A stretch of DNA of 23,000 nucleotides from an uncultured bacterium (GTDB lineage Bacteria > Vulcanimicrobiota > CADAWZ01), in NCBI GenBank assembly GCA_949288455.1, contig CASEKF010000034.1:1-23000 (forward strand). The letters run 5' to 3'. Below are positions 17,201 through 23,000 of this stretch, in pieces; position 1 is the first letter of the stretch; each line of letters opens with the position of its first letter. The translations under genes were made by a program, and so were the position numbers. Below the pieces are notes generated by a model, which saw only the letters and a list, made by a program, of their open reading frames with translations, had not been told where the DNA came from and searched no databases.

Positions 17201-18252
17201 TATTTGGCGAAATCGATTTGAAGGTCGACGAAAACGAAGCTCTTGAAACAGGGGAGACAGAGCCCGGAGTTTTAAGCGAAACGGCCGCAAAATCCGCAGA
17301 TAACGTTCCTAACGACTCTTCGCTTGAAAATGTGTCTGCTGGTACAAAGTCTAAATCGGGGCAGTCTGCCGCGGCTCATATTTTGGATCTTGACAGCGAA
17401 TTAGACGCGCTTTTTGATTTTTCGGATTTTTCAGACGAAGATTTGCAGGAGCCTGAAATTCAAGACGACGGTTTTCCTGTCTATAGCTCCGTTGAGGAAG
17501 ATAATTCGAGAAAAGAAACTTCCGCTGCGGAACAGGCGAGTTTAAATTCTGAAAGACAGCAATTGGAAAAGCTTTTGTTGGCTCAGCCTTCAAACGTCGA
17601 CACAAGGAAACTTTTAGTGTCTGTCTGTATGAAACTGGGCGATTATGAAGCCGCTTATATAAACGCGAAAGAGCTTTTAAAGCAAATGACGCCCTCTTAT
17701 AAAGATTTAATTAAATTTATAACTATTTATATAAAAGCGGGGAAAGCGGAAGAGCTGGAACAACTTCAAGAATATATTTCCCAAGCGGAGTCCGATCCTT
17801 CCTTTATTGGAGAAATATGCGAAAAATTATTGGAAGCCAATTTGCCTGATTTTGCTATCAGCGAATGCAGAAGATGTTCCAAAGCTTATCCTTCTAATGT
17901 GGACGTCTCTCTATTGTTAGGCAAAATTTATACTCGCGTCGGTAATCCTGCGCTTGCTACTTTACAATATCAGAAAGTAATTAGAAAATCTAGCGACGTA
18001 TCCGTAAATTTGCTTTTAGCGGACGCTTATGAAAGTATGAACAATATTAAAGGATCTATTAAAACTTTAAGGAAATATCTCGACGCTATGAAAGACGACG
18101 TTGAAGTTTGGGTTAAATATATGCTTTTATTAGACTATTCGGCTGCAGTGGAAGAGAAAGAAGGTTTTAATAACGCCATAAAATTACATCCGTTAACGGC
18201 GGAGCAGCGGAGTAAGATAGAAGAACATTTAGGGAAAAATTTTATCGATTAG
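14260..18252 (+). CDS. Giant TPR scaffold protein with acidic linker
   Basis: This is a 1330-residue cytoplasmic protein with no signal peptide or membrane helix. Residues of about 18-690 hold some 19 consecutive 34-residue tetratricopeptide repeats with the classic pattern (for example PEAHFNLAVAYEETGSYEQA and SYAHYTLGTAYLKTEDYHAA, usually with N-P or D-P between repeats). Residues of about 690-1095 are a Ser/Glu/Asp-rich disordered linker with recurring hydrophobic-aromatic islands, including two DIFG motifs (936-939, 973-976) and LFG (981-983). Residues of about 1097-1330 return to about six further TPR-like helical hairpins. The RBS AAAGGA lies 9 nt before the ATG. Such a protein usually acts as a multi-partner scaffold; in this setting the natural clients are the tubulin-like, Hsp70-like and zinc-ribbon proteins (inference). 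TPR identity is certain; its function is not. Confidence 0.88.
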   Translation: MSETNVSAIAALQMRLKLEPKNPEAHFNLAVAYEETGSYEQALDEYDKSLDLNPLYARSLLHIGFISIKRNEPGKALDLWERAFTIDAKLAELFSTSPTAAYYKGKIDDVCAFFQKNVNSNPKNAKAHYELGLVYKYFNKLELALQCFRTATELNGVMWEAYLKCGETYSLLGVTKMALEQLKYGILANPGNENPVIYLALAEVYMKENMMGLAQQQLNKAIELDDKSVKAYVMRGKLFFRLANFKMAMKNYQTALGIDPKNSDAHYQLAKTCEAMYRPEFALLELEKAVACNPDFAEAYYDWGNLLLQMGETEKAIPKLEYVLKVNPNDSYAHYTLGTAYLKTEDYHAALHHFKSSTQINPTDAYTYYNMGICCVKIKDLQGALQAFLKAMELAPNDSTYCYQRYLVNMSLMNFEDAEADIKRAIKAKPTDVEYRLKLVALYKRQKNYQAILDELNNFININPKISSVYSEMGMAYSAMGDADVAKVSFEKALALDPNDVRAIYGKASLLKASGIKLREAKDMLSKTLEIDPFFLPALEELGLMYFEEGNVRKGDDYYKIALDHASPEEVNGVKVNYAEVLIQTGHYDKGIAVFDSLVQERPEDARLRLSLARAYKVVEKYDDAITQLHIAQELEPENPAYPMELGALFADLGLIDEARDTYYTIIHMYPTHIEAQKALTDLLSKRVPATPSTTIEPSFVPMPGQSPSESVLDSEPVSEPSLAEPSESEYIESNSNDSLDAESEKLQSEALPSFDTADSNERTSAMSEIFSEFESDEVHEINDSKDNEDNEEFVVEELPELEFDQDIIASENIVPASKEEDFSELQAPSIDLTPDFDLSSLPAESDDMIAGFELPRLDSEPSVLEPSNKADLVFDIPEIELDAADKDNKGSDVSNASSSSFGARLQKAKKTLSHSNSLLSNTFSSSDSKELSQEDIFGSDDNFNEQPTGIQNVSDSNNKSAALDSFAAVNDDIFGEENNLFGEIDLKVDENEALETGETEPGVLSETAAKSADNVPNDSSLENVSAGTKSKSGQSAAAHILDLDSELDALFDFSDFSDEDLQEPEIQDDGFPVYSSVEEDNSRKETSAAEQASLNSERQQLEKLLLAQPSNVDTRKLLVSVCMKLGDYEAAYINAKELLKQMTPSYKDLIKFITIYIKAGKAEELEQLQEYISQAESDPSFIGEICEKLLEANLPDFAISECRRCSKAYPSNVDVSLLLGKIYTRVGNPALATLQYQKVIRKSSDVSVNLLLADAYESMNNIKGSIKTLRKYLDAMKDDVEVWVKYMLLLDYSAAVEEKEGFNNAIKLHPLTAEQRSKIEEHLGKNFID

Positions 18253-18265
18253 AATAAATAATTTG

Positions 18266-18985
18266 ATGTATAGAAAAATTATTTTTTGCTTAATATTTAT
18301 TATTTCTTTATATGCGCAAGCTTATTGTAAATTTGACAAATTATATGTCGACGGTAAATTAGCTAATATTTTCTTAATGGTTGATTTTGACGAGGTTTAT
18401 ATAACCGGACAAGACGTAGAAAATATTTTTAAGAGAAAAGACATTTCTTTTGAAGAACAGACTTTAAGCGTAGTGATAGCAGGGAAGCCTATTCCGTCAA
18501 AGATTGCAATGTATGAAAATATCCCTTGTTATCCTCTTATAGCTATTTCTAAAGAACTGGGATATCCGATAAAGTGGGATTATGCCGAGAGTCGTATTGA
18601 TTTGTCTATTTCATCGCAGGGTTTTTCCTCGATATCTCAGACTTCTGCCGATTCAAAAGTCAGGCAAAATAGAAAGCGAAAAAGAAGAGGTCTTTTTATA
18701 GATTTAGTGTCAGACGAATATATAAAAGATACGTCGGGAAGCGTAACTGCGGTTAGAGTGCAGACTTTAGTAAGAAACACGTTTTTTAGAGAAGTGCCGA
18801 AAGCAAAGGCGGTATGCGTTTTTTCATATCCTAACGGCTCGGAGCTGTATACGGATGAAATAATACTTGAAGATCTTAAATCCGAAGAGATGAGAAGAGT
18901 TATCTTTTATTGCGCAAATCCTTCTTCCGTTTTAATTCCGGAATATAAGTTTGAAGTCGTCGAGTTAAAAGAATTGCAGGAATAA
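18266..18985 (+). CDS. Exported protein with copper-amine-oxidase-N-like (stalk) domain
   Basis: This is a 239-residue protein with a signal peptide (MYRKIIFCLIFIISLYAQAY, cleavage likely just after). Residues of about 25-110 resemble the copper amine oxidase N-terminal 'stalk' domain, a non-catalytic alpha/beta module common in secreted proteins. A strand of the type YVDGKLANIF is followed by CYPLIAISKELGYPIKWDYA and then RIDLSI, matching the family's 'PL..IA..LG..V.WD....V.I' pattern. A basic linker (RQNRKRKRRG, about 131-140) leads to a second beta-rich domain (about 141-239). I chose ATG 18266 over the TTG three bases upstream. There is no Shine-Dalgarno, and the gene starts 13 nt after the TPR stop, so translation is probably coupled to it. 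It would place a small exported partner at the end of the block. Confidence 0.68.
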   Translation: MYRKIIFCLIFIISLYAQAYCKFDKLYVDGKLANIFLMVDFDEVYITGQDVENIFKRKDISFEEQTLSVVIAGKPIPSKIAMYENIPCYPLIAISKELGYPIKWDYAESRIDLSISSQGFSSISQTSADSKVRQNRKRKRRGLFIDLVSDEYIKDTSGSVTAVRVQTLVRNTFFREVPKAKAVCVFSYPNGSELYTDEIILEDLKSEEMRRVIFYCANPSSVLIPEYKFEVVELKELQE

Positions 18986-19006
18986 AACGCCGAGCCGTCA
19001 ATTCTT

Positions 19007-19012
19007 TATAAT
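19007..19012 (+). promoter_or_regulatory. Possible -10 element ahead of the BKACE gene
   Basis: A perfect TATAAT lies 27 nt before ATG 19039. No convincing -35 is found at 16-18 nt upstream, so the gene could equally be read from the upstream transcript. Confidence 0.3.
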
Positions 19013-19038
19013 TATTCAAATACAAAAGGAGGCATTCC

Positions 19039-19851
19039 ATGGAAAAATTGATTATTACGGCCGCCGTATCGGGAGCTGAAGTGACTCGCGACGATAATCC
19101 TAATTTACCTGTGACTCCCGTTGAAATTGCCGAAGAAGCGGCCAGATGCCGCGAAGCCGGAGCGTCTATAGCTCATATACATGCCAGACTCCCCGACGGA
19201 ACTCCTACTCAGGATAGGGAAGTTTATAGAGAGATAATGAAGGAAGTAAAAAAAAGAACCGACATTATTATTCAATTTTCGACAGGGGGAGCGGTATGGA
19301 TGACTCCTCAAGATCGAATTCAACCGGTTTCTCTTTCTCCTGAAATGTGTACGTTATCTACGGGAACGTGTAATTTTGGCGGCGACGTATTTATGAATAA
19401 ATGGGACGATATAGAGTTTTTTGCCGGAGAAATAGCCAAATACGGCGTTTTGCCAGAGATAGAAGTTTTCGATTGGGGAATGGTTGAGACAGGAGTTAAA
19501 TTAATCAAAAAAGGTTTAGTTCCCAAAAAAGTTAATTTTGATTTCGTATTAGGAGTTCCTGGAGCGTTAGGAGCCACGGCTAAAGCGTTATCGGTTTTAT
19601 CGGAATCTATTCCGGAAGGTTGCTCTTGGACGGCGGCAGGAATTGGAAGATTTGAGCTCCCTCTCGGAGCTATAGCTATAGCTATGGGAGGAAACGTCAG
19701 GGTAGGATTTGAGGATAATATTTATTACTCTAAGGGCGTTCTCGCGGAAAATACGGCTCAACTTGTAGCTCGAATGGTTAGGATATCTAAAGAGCTGTAC
19801 AGAGACGTAGCTTCGCCCGACGAGGCAAGAAAAATTCTGGGACTTCGGTAA
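19039..19851 (+). CDS. kce: BKACE-family beta-keto acid cleavage enzyme, Kce-like
   Basis: This is a 270-residue cytoplasmic enzyme of the BKACE (DUF849) family, Zn-dependent enzymes that condense a beta-keto acid with acetyl-CoA and split it to acetoacetate and a CoA ester. The founding member is 3-keto-5-aminohexanoate cleavage enzyme of lysine fermentation. The Zn ligands H46 and H48 lie in AHIHAR, after LPVTPVEIAEEA (23-34). PEIEVFDWG (139-147), WTAAGIGR (197-204) and VRVGFEDN (220-227, R221 and E225) follow, and the end PDEARKILGL is typical. The length matches the family (about 270-310). A strong RBS (AAAGGAGG, 19025-19032) sits 6 nt before the ATG. Other lysine-fermentation genes (kamA, kamDE, kdd, kal) are absent, so the exact substrate could be another beta-keto acid. 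Family is certain; the symbol is tentative. Confidence 0.85.
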   Translation: MEKLIITAAVSGAEVTRDDNPNLPVTPVEIAEEAARCREAGASIAHIHARLPDGTPTQDREVYREIMKEVKKRTDIIIQFSTGGAVWMTPQDRIQPVSLSPEMCTLSTGTCNFGGDVFMNKWDDIEFFAGEIAKYGVLPEIEVFDWGMVETGVKLIKKGLVPKKVNFDFVLGVPGALGATAKALSVLSESIPEGCSWTAAGIGRFELPLGAIAIAMGGNVRVGFEDNIYYSKGVLAENTAQLVARMVRISKELYRDVASPDEARKILGLR

Positions 19852-19957
19852 AGAGAATACAATCGAATAGGATAATAAATCAGTCTTCGACGCTTAAGAA
19901 GCGATTTAGCGAATTTACTTGAAGAGCGAAATAAAAGGTCTGTCATAGGGGATAACG

Positions 19958-20003
19958 CTTAAAATTAAAAAGCCTGCCTTTAGGCAGACTTTTTAATTTT
20001 AAG
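19958..20003. terminator. Strong bidirectional rho-independent terminator
   Basis: Left arm CTTAAAATTAAAAAG (19958-19972) and right arm CTTTTTAATTTTAAG (19989-20003) are perfect complements. They are extended by five more pairs (CTGCC with GGCAG) after one mismatch, giving a stem of about 20 pairs closed by a TTTA loop. A-rich and T-rich flanks serve both directions. It separates the converging BKACE gene (plus) and RRM gene (minus). Confidence 0.92.
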
Positions 20004-20017
20004 ATTTTATGGCGGAG

Positions 20018-20302
20018 CTAGTTCCTATAACCGCCGGTTCTTGCAGGTCTCGGACGATCTTGTTTTGGAAGAGCTTCGTTTACTTTTACCGTTCTTCCTC
20101 TATATTCTTTGCCGTTTAACGCGTCTATGGCTTTTTTAGCTTCTTCGGCTTCAGCCATTTCAACGAATCCGAATCCTTTTGATTTACCGCTGAATTTGTC
20201 CTTGATGACGGTTGCAGTTGACACCTGTCCATATTCTTCGAACGTGGCTCTGAGGTCGTCTTCAGTTACCTCGTACGACAGGTTGCCTACATAGATGTTC
20301 AT
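20018..20302 (-). CDS. Small RRM-domain RNA-binding protein
   Basis: This is a 94-residue protein that is essentially one RNA recognition motif plus a short basic tail. RNP2 is IYVGNL (3-8) and RNP1 is KGFGFVEM (about 42-49), with the aromatic residues that stack on RNA bases intact. The tail (RPRPARTGGYRN) is Arg/Gly-rich, as in bacterial and cyanobacterial Rbp proteins, which often respond to cold or act on RNA stability. The start at 20302 is fixed by an AGGAGGA site 5 nt upstream; a longer reading frame to 20329 would add nine non-conserved residues. It is monocistronic, on the opposite strand to its neighbours, and ends at the shared terminator. Specific RNA targets cannot be told. Confidence 0.92.
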   Translation of the reverse strand: MNIYVGNLSYEVTEDDLRATFEEYGQVSTATVIKDKFSGKSKGFGFVEMAEAEEAKKAIDALNGKEYRGRTVKVNEALPKQDRPRPARTGGYRN

Positions 20303-20307
20303 AAAAA

Positions 20308-20314
20308 TCCTCCT
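20308..20314 (-). promoter_or_regulatory. Ribosome-binding site of the RRM gene
   Basis: AGGAGGA on the minus strand sits 5 nt before ATG 20302. This decides the start in favour of MNIYVGN. Confidence 0.85.
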
Positions 20315-20478
20315 ACGAAAAAAAAACAATTTGGTGATTGTGAACTACTCATTAATTACATCCCTTTAAAAGCGAGAGACAAATCTCAGCGTAAATCACA
20401 CCAACTTCAGAATAGTTTTATTAATTCTATTCATTTAAAAATAATCCTTGTCTTTAAAATTATTTTTTCTCAAGTTTC

Positions 20479-20512
20479 ATTTTTCTAAATCTGAATATCA
20501 ATTTAGAAAAAT
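20479..20512. repeat. Perfect 12-bp inverted repeat in the RRM/YjbQ divergent region
   Basis: ATTTTTCTAAAT (20479-20490) is an exact complement of ATTTAGAAAAAT (20501-20512), with a 10-nt spacer. It lies in the 318 nt between the RRM and YjbQ starts, about 180 nt upstream of the RRM ATG and 44 nt upstream of the YjbQ -35. It could be an operator or a weak AT hairpin. Confidence 0.6.
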
Positions 20513-20555
20513 CTTATTATTACGTAAAGTTTTAGCGTTCTTATAAAAAATTATA

Positions 20556-20583
20556 TTGAAAACGAAAGCTGATATGATATACT
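20556..20583 (+). promoter_or_regulatory. Promoter of the yjbQ-family gene
   Basis: TTGAAA (20556-20561), a 16-nt spacer and TATACT (20578-20583) make a sigma-70-type promoter with an extended -10 (TGATATACT). It lies about 38 nt before ATG 20621. Confidence 0.7.
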
Positions 20584-20620
20584 TTATGAAAAACGTATTA
20601 TTTTTTAAAGGAGTTATTTT

Positions 20621-21019
20621 ATGGACATTATAAATATAAAGACCTCTTCCAGATGCGAAATGGTCGATATAACTTCTCTTGTGGAAAAAATTGTACGAGA
20701 GAGCGGGGCAGACAACGGAGTATGCGTTATATATTCGCCTCATACAACCGCGGCCGTTACGATAAATGAGCGCGCTGATCCGGACGTAGCGTCAGATATG
20801 ACGAGACATCTGTCAGATTTGATTCCACAACTTAAGTCGTTCGCTCATTGCGAAGGCAATTCGGACGCTCATTTAAAAACTTCTCTTATAGGAGCTTCCG
20901 AAATCGTTATTATAGAGAATTCTCGACTTGCGTTAGGCACATGGCAAGGAATTTTTTTATGCGAATTCGACGGACCCAGAAATCGAAAAATTTACGTTTC
21001 CGTACAAAAGTCGAGTTAA
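20621..21019 (+). CDS. YjbQ/UPF0047 family protein (secondary thiamine-phosphate synthase type)
   Basis: This 132-residue protein fits the YjbQ/UPF0047 family in length (about 130-140) and motifs: SPHTTAAVTINE (about residues 44-55), HCEGNSDAHLKTSLIGAS (about 75-92) and LGTWQGIFLCEFDGPR (about 105-120). YjbQ of E. coli shows weak thiamine-phosphate synthase activity, and the family's physiological role is otherwise poorly known. No thiamine genes are near, so function is left at family level. The RBS AAAGGAG lies 7 nt before the ATG, and a good promoter is present. No terminator separates it from the M49 gene, but that gene has its own promoter. Confidence 0.92.
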   Translation: MDIINIKTSSRCEMVDITSLVEKIVRESGADNGVCVIYSPHTTAAVTINERADPDVASDMTRHLSDLIPQLKSFAHCEGNSDAHLKTSLIGASEIVIIENSRLALGTWQGIFLCEFDGPRNRKIYVSVQKSS

Positions 21020-21034
21020 TAACAAATCTAATAA

Positions 21035-21063
21035 TTGATAGATAATATTTTATATGATATAAT
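21035..21063 (+). promoter_or_regulatory. Consensus promoter of the M49-type peptidase gene
   Basis: TTGATA (21035-21040), a 17-nt spacer and a perfect TATAAT (21058-21063) with TG at 21055-21056 (extended -10). The transcript would have a leader of about 57 nt before ATG 21128. This is the best promoter in the window. Confidence 0.82.
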
Positions 21064-21127
21064 GAGATTCGCTTACTTTTAAAAGTATATTTATTAGTAG
21101 ATATATGAAAAGAGGACGTATTTTTTT

Positions 21128-22864
21128 ATGAAAAAAAATCTTTTGACTTTCGCGTTATCCGCTATGCTCGCTTCGGCTCCTTTAGCCGCGGTTCCGGCTT
21201 TCGCTTCTAACGAAGCTAGGGCGGCCGAACGGATTCTTATGGAACTTCCCGTGTCTTCAGGACCTTCGGCTTGGGACAGACTTCAAAGAACGGCGTATTT
21301 AAAAGGCCAGTTTTCAAAGCTGTATCCCGTCAAGATAACTTACGACGATTCTAATTTTTCTCAAAGAGAAAAAGACATGTTGAAATATTTACTGGAAGCG
21401 GCCGATTCTATGGATAGGCTCTTCAGGCTGCAAGCTTATGATAAAAATCAGATGATAATCGAAGAGTTGGAAAAGTCCAAAGATCCTTTGGATCAGCTTA
21501 CCCTGAAATATCTGCTTTTTAACGCTTGTCCTTTTGATAGAATAAATAATATGTACAATTTCTTCAGTCATGAACCAAGGCCGGAGGGGGCCGCTTTTTA
21601 TCCGGACGATATGACAAAACAAGAATTTGAACAGTGGATTAAAGATAATCCTCAGGACAAGAAAAGTTTTACAAGCGAATTTACCATGATAAAAAGAGGA
21701 TCCAAAGGTAAGCTCGCCTCGGTTCCTTACGGCGAATATTTTAAGGAAGAGCTTGCTCGAGCGATAGGAGCTTTAAAGAAAGCCGCAGATTTATGCGATA
21801 ACAAAACTTTAAAGAAATATATTCTTTCCAGGGCAGAGGCCTTGAAAACGGATGATTACTATATAAGCGACGTAGATTGGATGTCTATAGAAGACAGCAA
21901 TATAGAACTTATTATAGGTCCTTACGAGGTATATGAAGATAAGCTTATGAATTATAAAGCCGCTTACGAATGCTTTATATATCAAAATATACCTGAGGAA
22001 GCTGCGAAATTTTCGCAGTACGTAAAATATTTGCCGGAATTTGAAAAGAATTTGCCTATTCCGGATAAAGATAAAGTTTTAGACAGAGATTTTACGTCTC
22101 CCATAAGAATAGTTAATTTAATATATTCGGCAGGCGACGCTAAAGCCGGTATTCATACTTCCGCGTTCGCTCTTCCTAACGACGAAAGAGTGAGGAAGGA
22201 AAAAGGCTGTAAAAAAGTTATGATGAAAAACGTTATGAGCGCAAAATTTGACGCCAGCACGTTGCCGATAGGCGTTAAAATAGTCGATCCTTCTTTGACT
22301 TCTTTAATTTCGTTCGACGCTTACTTTAGGGCCGTAGTGTTTCATGAATTAGCTCATGGGCTGGGGCCCGGGCAAGTTAAAACCGAAAGCGGAGATTTGA
22401 AAGACGTTAGGCTTTGTCTTGGAGATATTTACTCGTCCATAGAAGAATGTAAAGCGGATACTCTCGCTATGTACAACGAATTTTATCTTATGGATAAGGG
22501 AATAATACCGGAATCCGAATTTAAAGAAATGTGCGTGACATATCTTACCGGACTTTTTAGATCCGTCAGATTTGGCACGGAAGAGGCGCATGGGCAAGGA
22601 GCTTTAATTCAACTGAATTGGATGATGGATCATGGGGCGTTTTCTTATGATTATAAAAACAAAGTTTATAGCGTAAATTTTGATAAGTTTAGAGAAGCTA
22701 ACGCAGGTTTGACAAAAGCTCTTCTGGATATTCAAAGAACGGGCAGCTATACCGACGGAATAGCTTTTCTTGAAAAATACGCTAAGGTTCCGGATCATCT
22801 TACTATTTCATTGGAGAAATTATATGAAATTCCAATAGATATCTTGCCGGAATTTATGCGTTAA
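21128..22864 (+). CDS. Exported M49-type (DPP III-like) zinc metallopeptidase
   Basis: This is a 578-residue protein with a clear Sec signal peptide (MKKNLLTFALSAMLASAPLA, cleavage near AFA-SNE), so it acts in the periplasm or is secreted. The zinc site is HELAHGLGPG (406-415), giving H406, E407 and H410, followed by EECKAD (439-444), whose Glu is the third ligand. The pair HELxH plus EECxAD marks the M49 dipeptidyl-peptidase III clan. Here the first motif is the five-residue HExxH, whereas eukaryotic DPP III has the six-residue HExxxH. It is shorter than human DPP III (about 740 residues). The preceding region is helical and acidic. The RBS AGAGGA (21111-21116) is 11 nt upstream. It is likely a peptide-trimming enzyme, which fits an amino-acid-fermenting lifestyle (inference). 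Confidence 0.85.
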   Translation: MKKNLLTFALSAMLASAPLAAVPAFASNEARAAERILMELPVSSGPSAWDRLQRTAYLKGQFSKLYPVKITYDDSNFSQREKDMLKYLLEAADSMDRLFRLQAYDKNQMIIEELEKSKDPLDQLTLKYLLFNACPFDRINNMYNFFSHEPRPEGAAFYPDDMTKQEFEQWIKDNPQDKKSFTSEFTMIKRGSKGKLASVPYGEYFKEELARAIGALKKAADLCDNKTLKKYILSRAEALKTDDYYISDVDWMSIEDSNIELIIGPYEVYEDKLMNYKAAYECFIYQNIPEEAAKFSQYVKYLPEFEKNLPIPDKDKVLDRDFTSPIRIVNLIYSAGDAKAGIHTSAFALPNDERVRKEKGCKKVMMKNVMSAKFDASTLPIGVKIVDPSLTSLISFDAYFRAVVFHELAHGLGPGQVKTESGDLKDVRLCLGDIYSSIEECKADTLAMYNEFYLMDKGIIPESEFKEMCVTYLTGLFRSVRFGTEEAHGQGALIQLNWMMDHGAFSYDYKNKVYSVNFDKFREANAGLTKALLDIQRTGSYTDGIAFLEKYAKVPDHLTISLEKLYEIPIDILPEFMR

Positions 22865-22966
22865 TTAATCGGTTTATGCAGCGAACAATATGAGGTTTGC
22901 TAATATAAACATTTAAAAATTTTTAAATTTAAAAGACTAATTATAAAAAGATTAATTTTAAATAAA

Positions 22967-23000
22967 TTTTGCCGCATCTCTGCGCAGAGATGCGGCAAAA
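22967..23000. repeat. Perfect 34-bp palindrome at the window edge (possible terminator)
   Basis: TTTTGCCGCATCTCTGC (22967-22983) is followed directly by its exact complement (22984-23000). It forms a GC-rich hairpin about 100 nt downstream of the M49 stop. The T-tract needed for a plus-strand terminator would lie beyond the window; on the minus strand TTTATTT follows. It is probably a bidirectional terminator. Confidence 0.65.

Noticed and set aside
19852-19957. Short hairpin CGCTT/AAGCG (near 19890-19905) after the BKACE gene as a separate element
   Set aside because: A five-base stem with a three-base loop is too weak to call, and the strong terminator at 19958-20003 explains the end of the transcript.
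20303-20329. Longer N-terminus for the RRM protein
   Set aside because: The extra residues (MFFFRRRIF) include the RBS itself, and the RRM fold starts at MNIYVGN.

Overview
The window reads as one stretch of chromosome from an AT-rich, diderm (Gram-negative-type) bacterium. An outer-membrane efflux-type protein and several Sec-exported proteins support two membranes. A BKACE/Kce-type enzyme of amino-acid fermentation hints at an anaerobic lifestyle. I cannot fix the phylum from the sequence. There are no rRNA or tRNA genes, insertion sequences, phage genes or CRISPR arrays. Codon style looks uniform, so nothing looks freshly imported.

Layout. (1) 1-544, minus: the 5' part of an unrecognised gene that runs off the left edge. 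(2) 711-5198, plus: a U32-family RNA-hydroxylation-type protein, then an outer-membrane efflux-type protein that overlaps an exported calcineurin-type phosphoesterase by 4 nt. (3) 5432-18985, plus: a six-gene block. It holds a zinc-ribbon Hsp70-like ATPase, a multi-zinc-ribbon protein with a predicted beta-propeller, a membrane-anchored VWA-like protein with a degenerate metal site, a 1060-residue tubulin/FtsZ-superfamily protein with a C-terminal zinc finger, a 1330-residue TPR scaffold, and an exported protein with a copper-amine-oxidase-N-like domain. Two junctions are tightly coupled and no terminator is seen inside. (4) 19039-19851, plus: a BKACE/Kce enzyme ending at a strong bidirectional terminator (19958-20003). 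(5) 20018-20302, minus: an RRM RNA-binding protein. (6) 20621-22864, plus: a YjbQ-family protein and an exported M49-type metallopeptidase, each with a good extended -10 promoter. The window ends in a perfect 34-bp palindrome.

The most interesting part is block 3. A nucleotide-dependent cytoskeletal protein, an actin/Hsp70-fold ATPase, a single-pass membrane protein and a large TPR scaffold sit together, and three of the soluble proteins carry zinc-ribbon modules. The set looks like a membrane-linked complex in which the tubulin-like and Hsp70-like NTPases work on an envelope-facing task through the VWA-like protein. That role is inference. The gene set and the motifs are read directly from the sequence.
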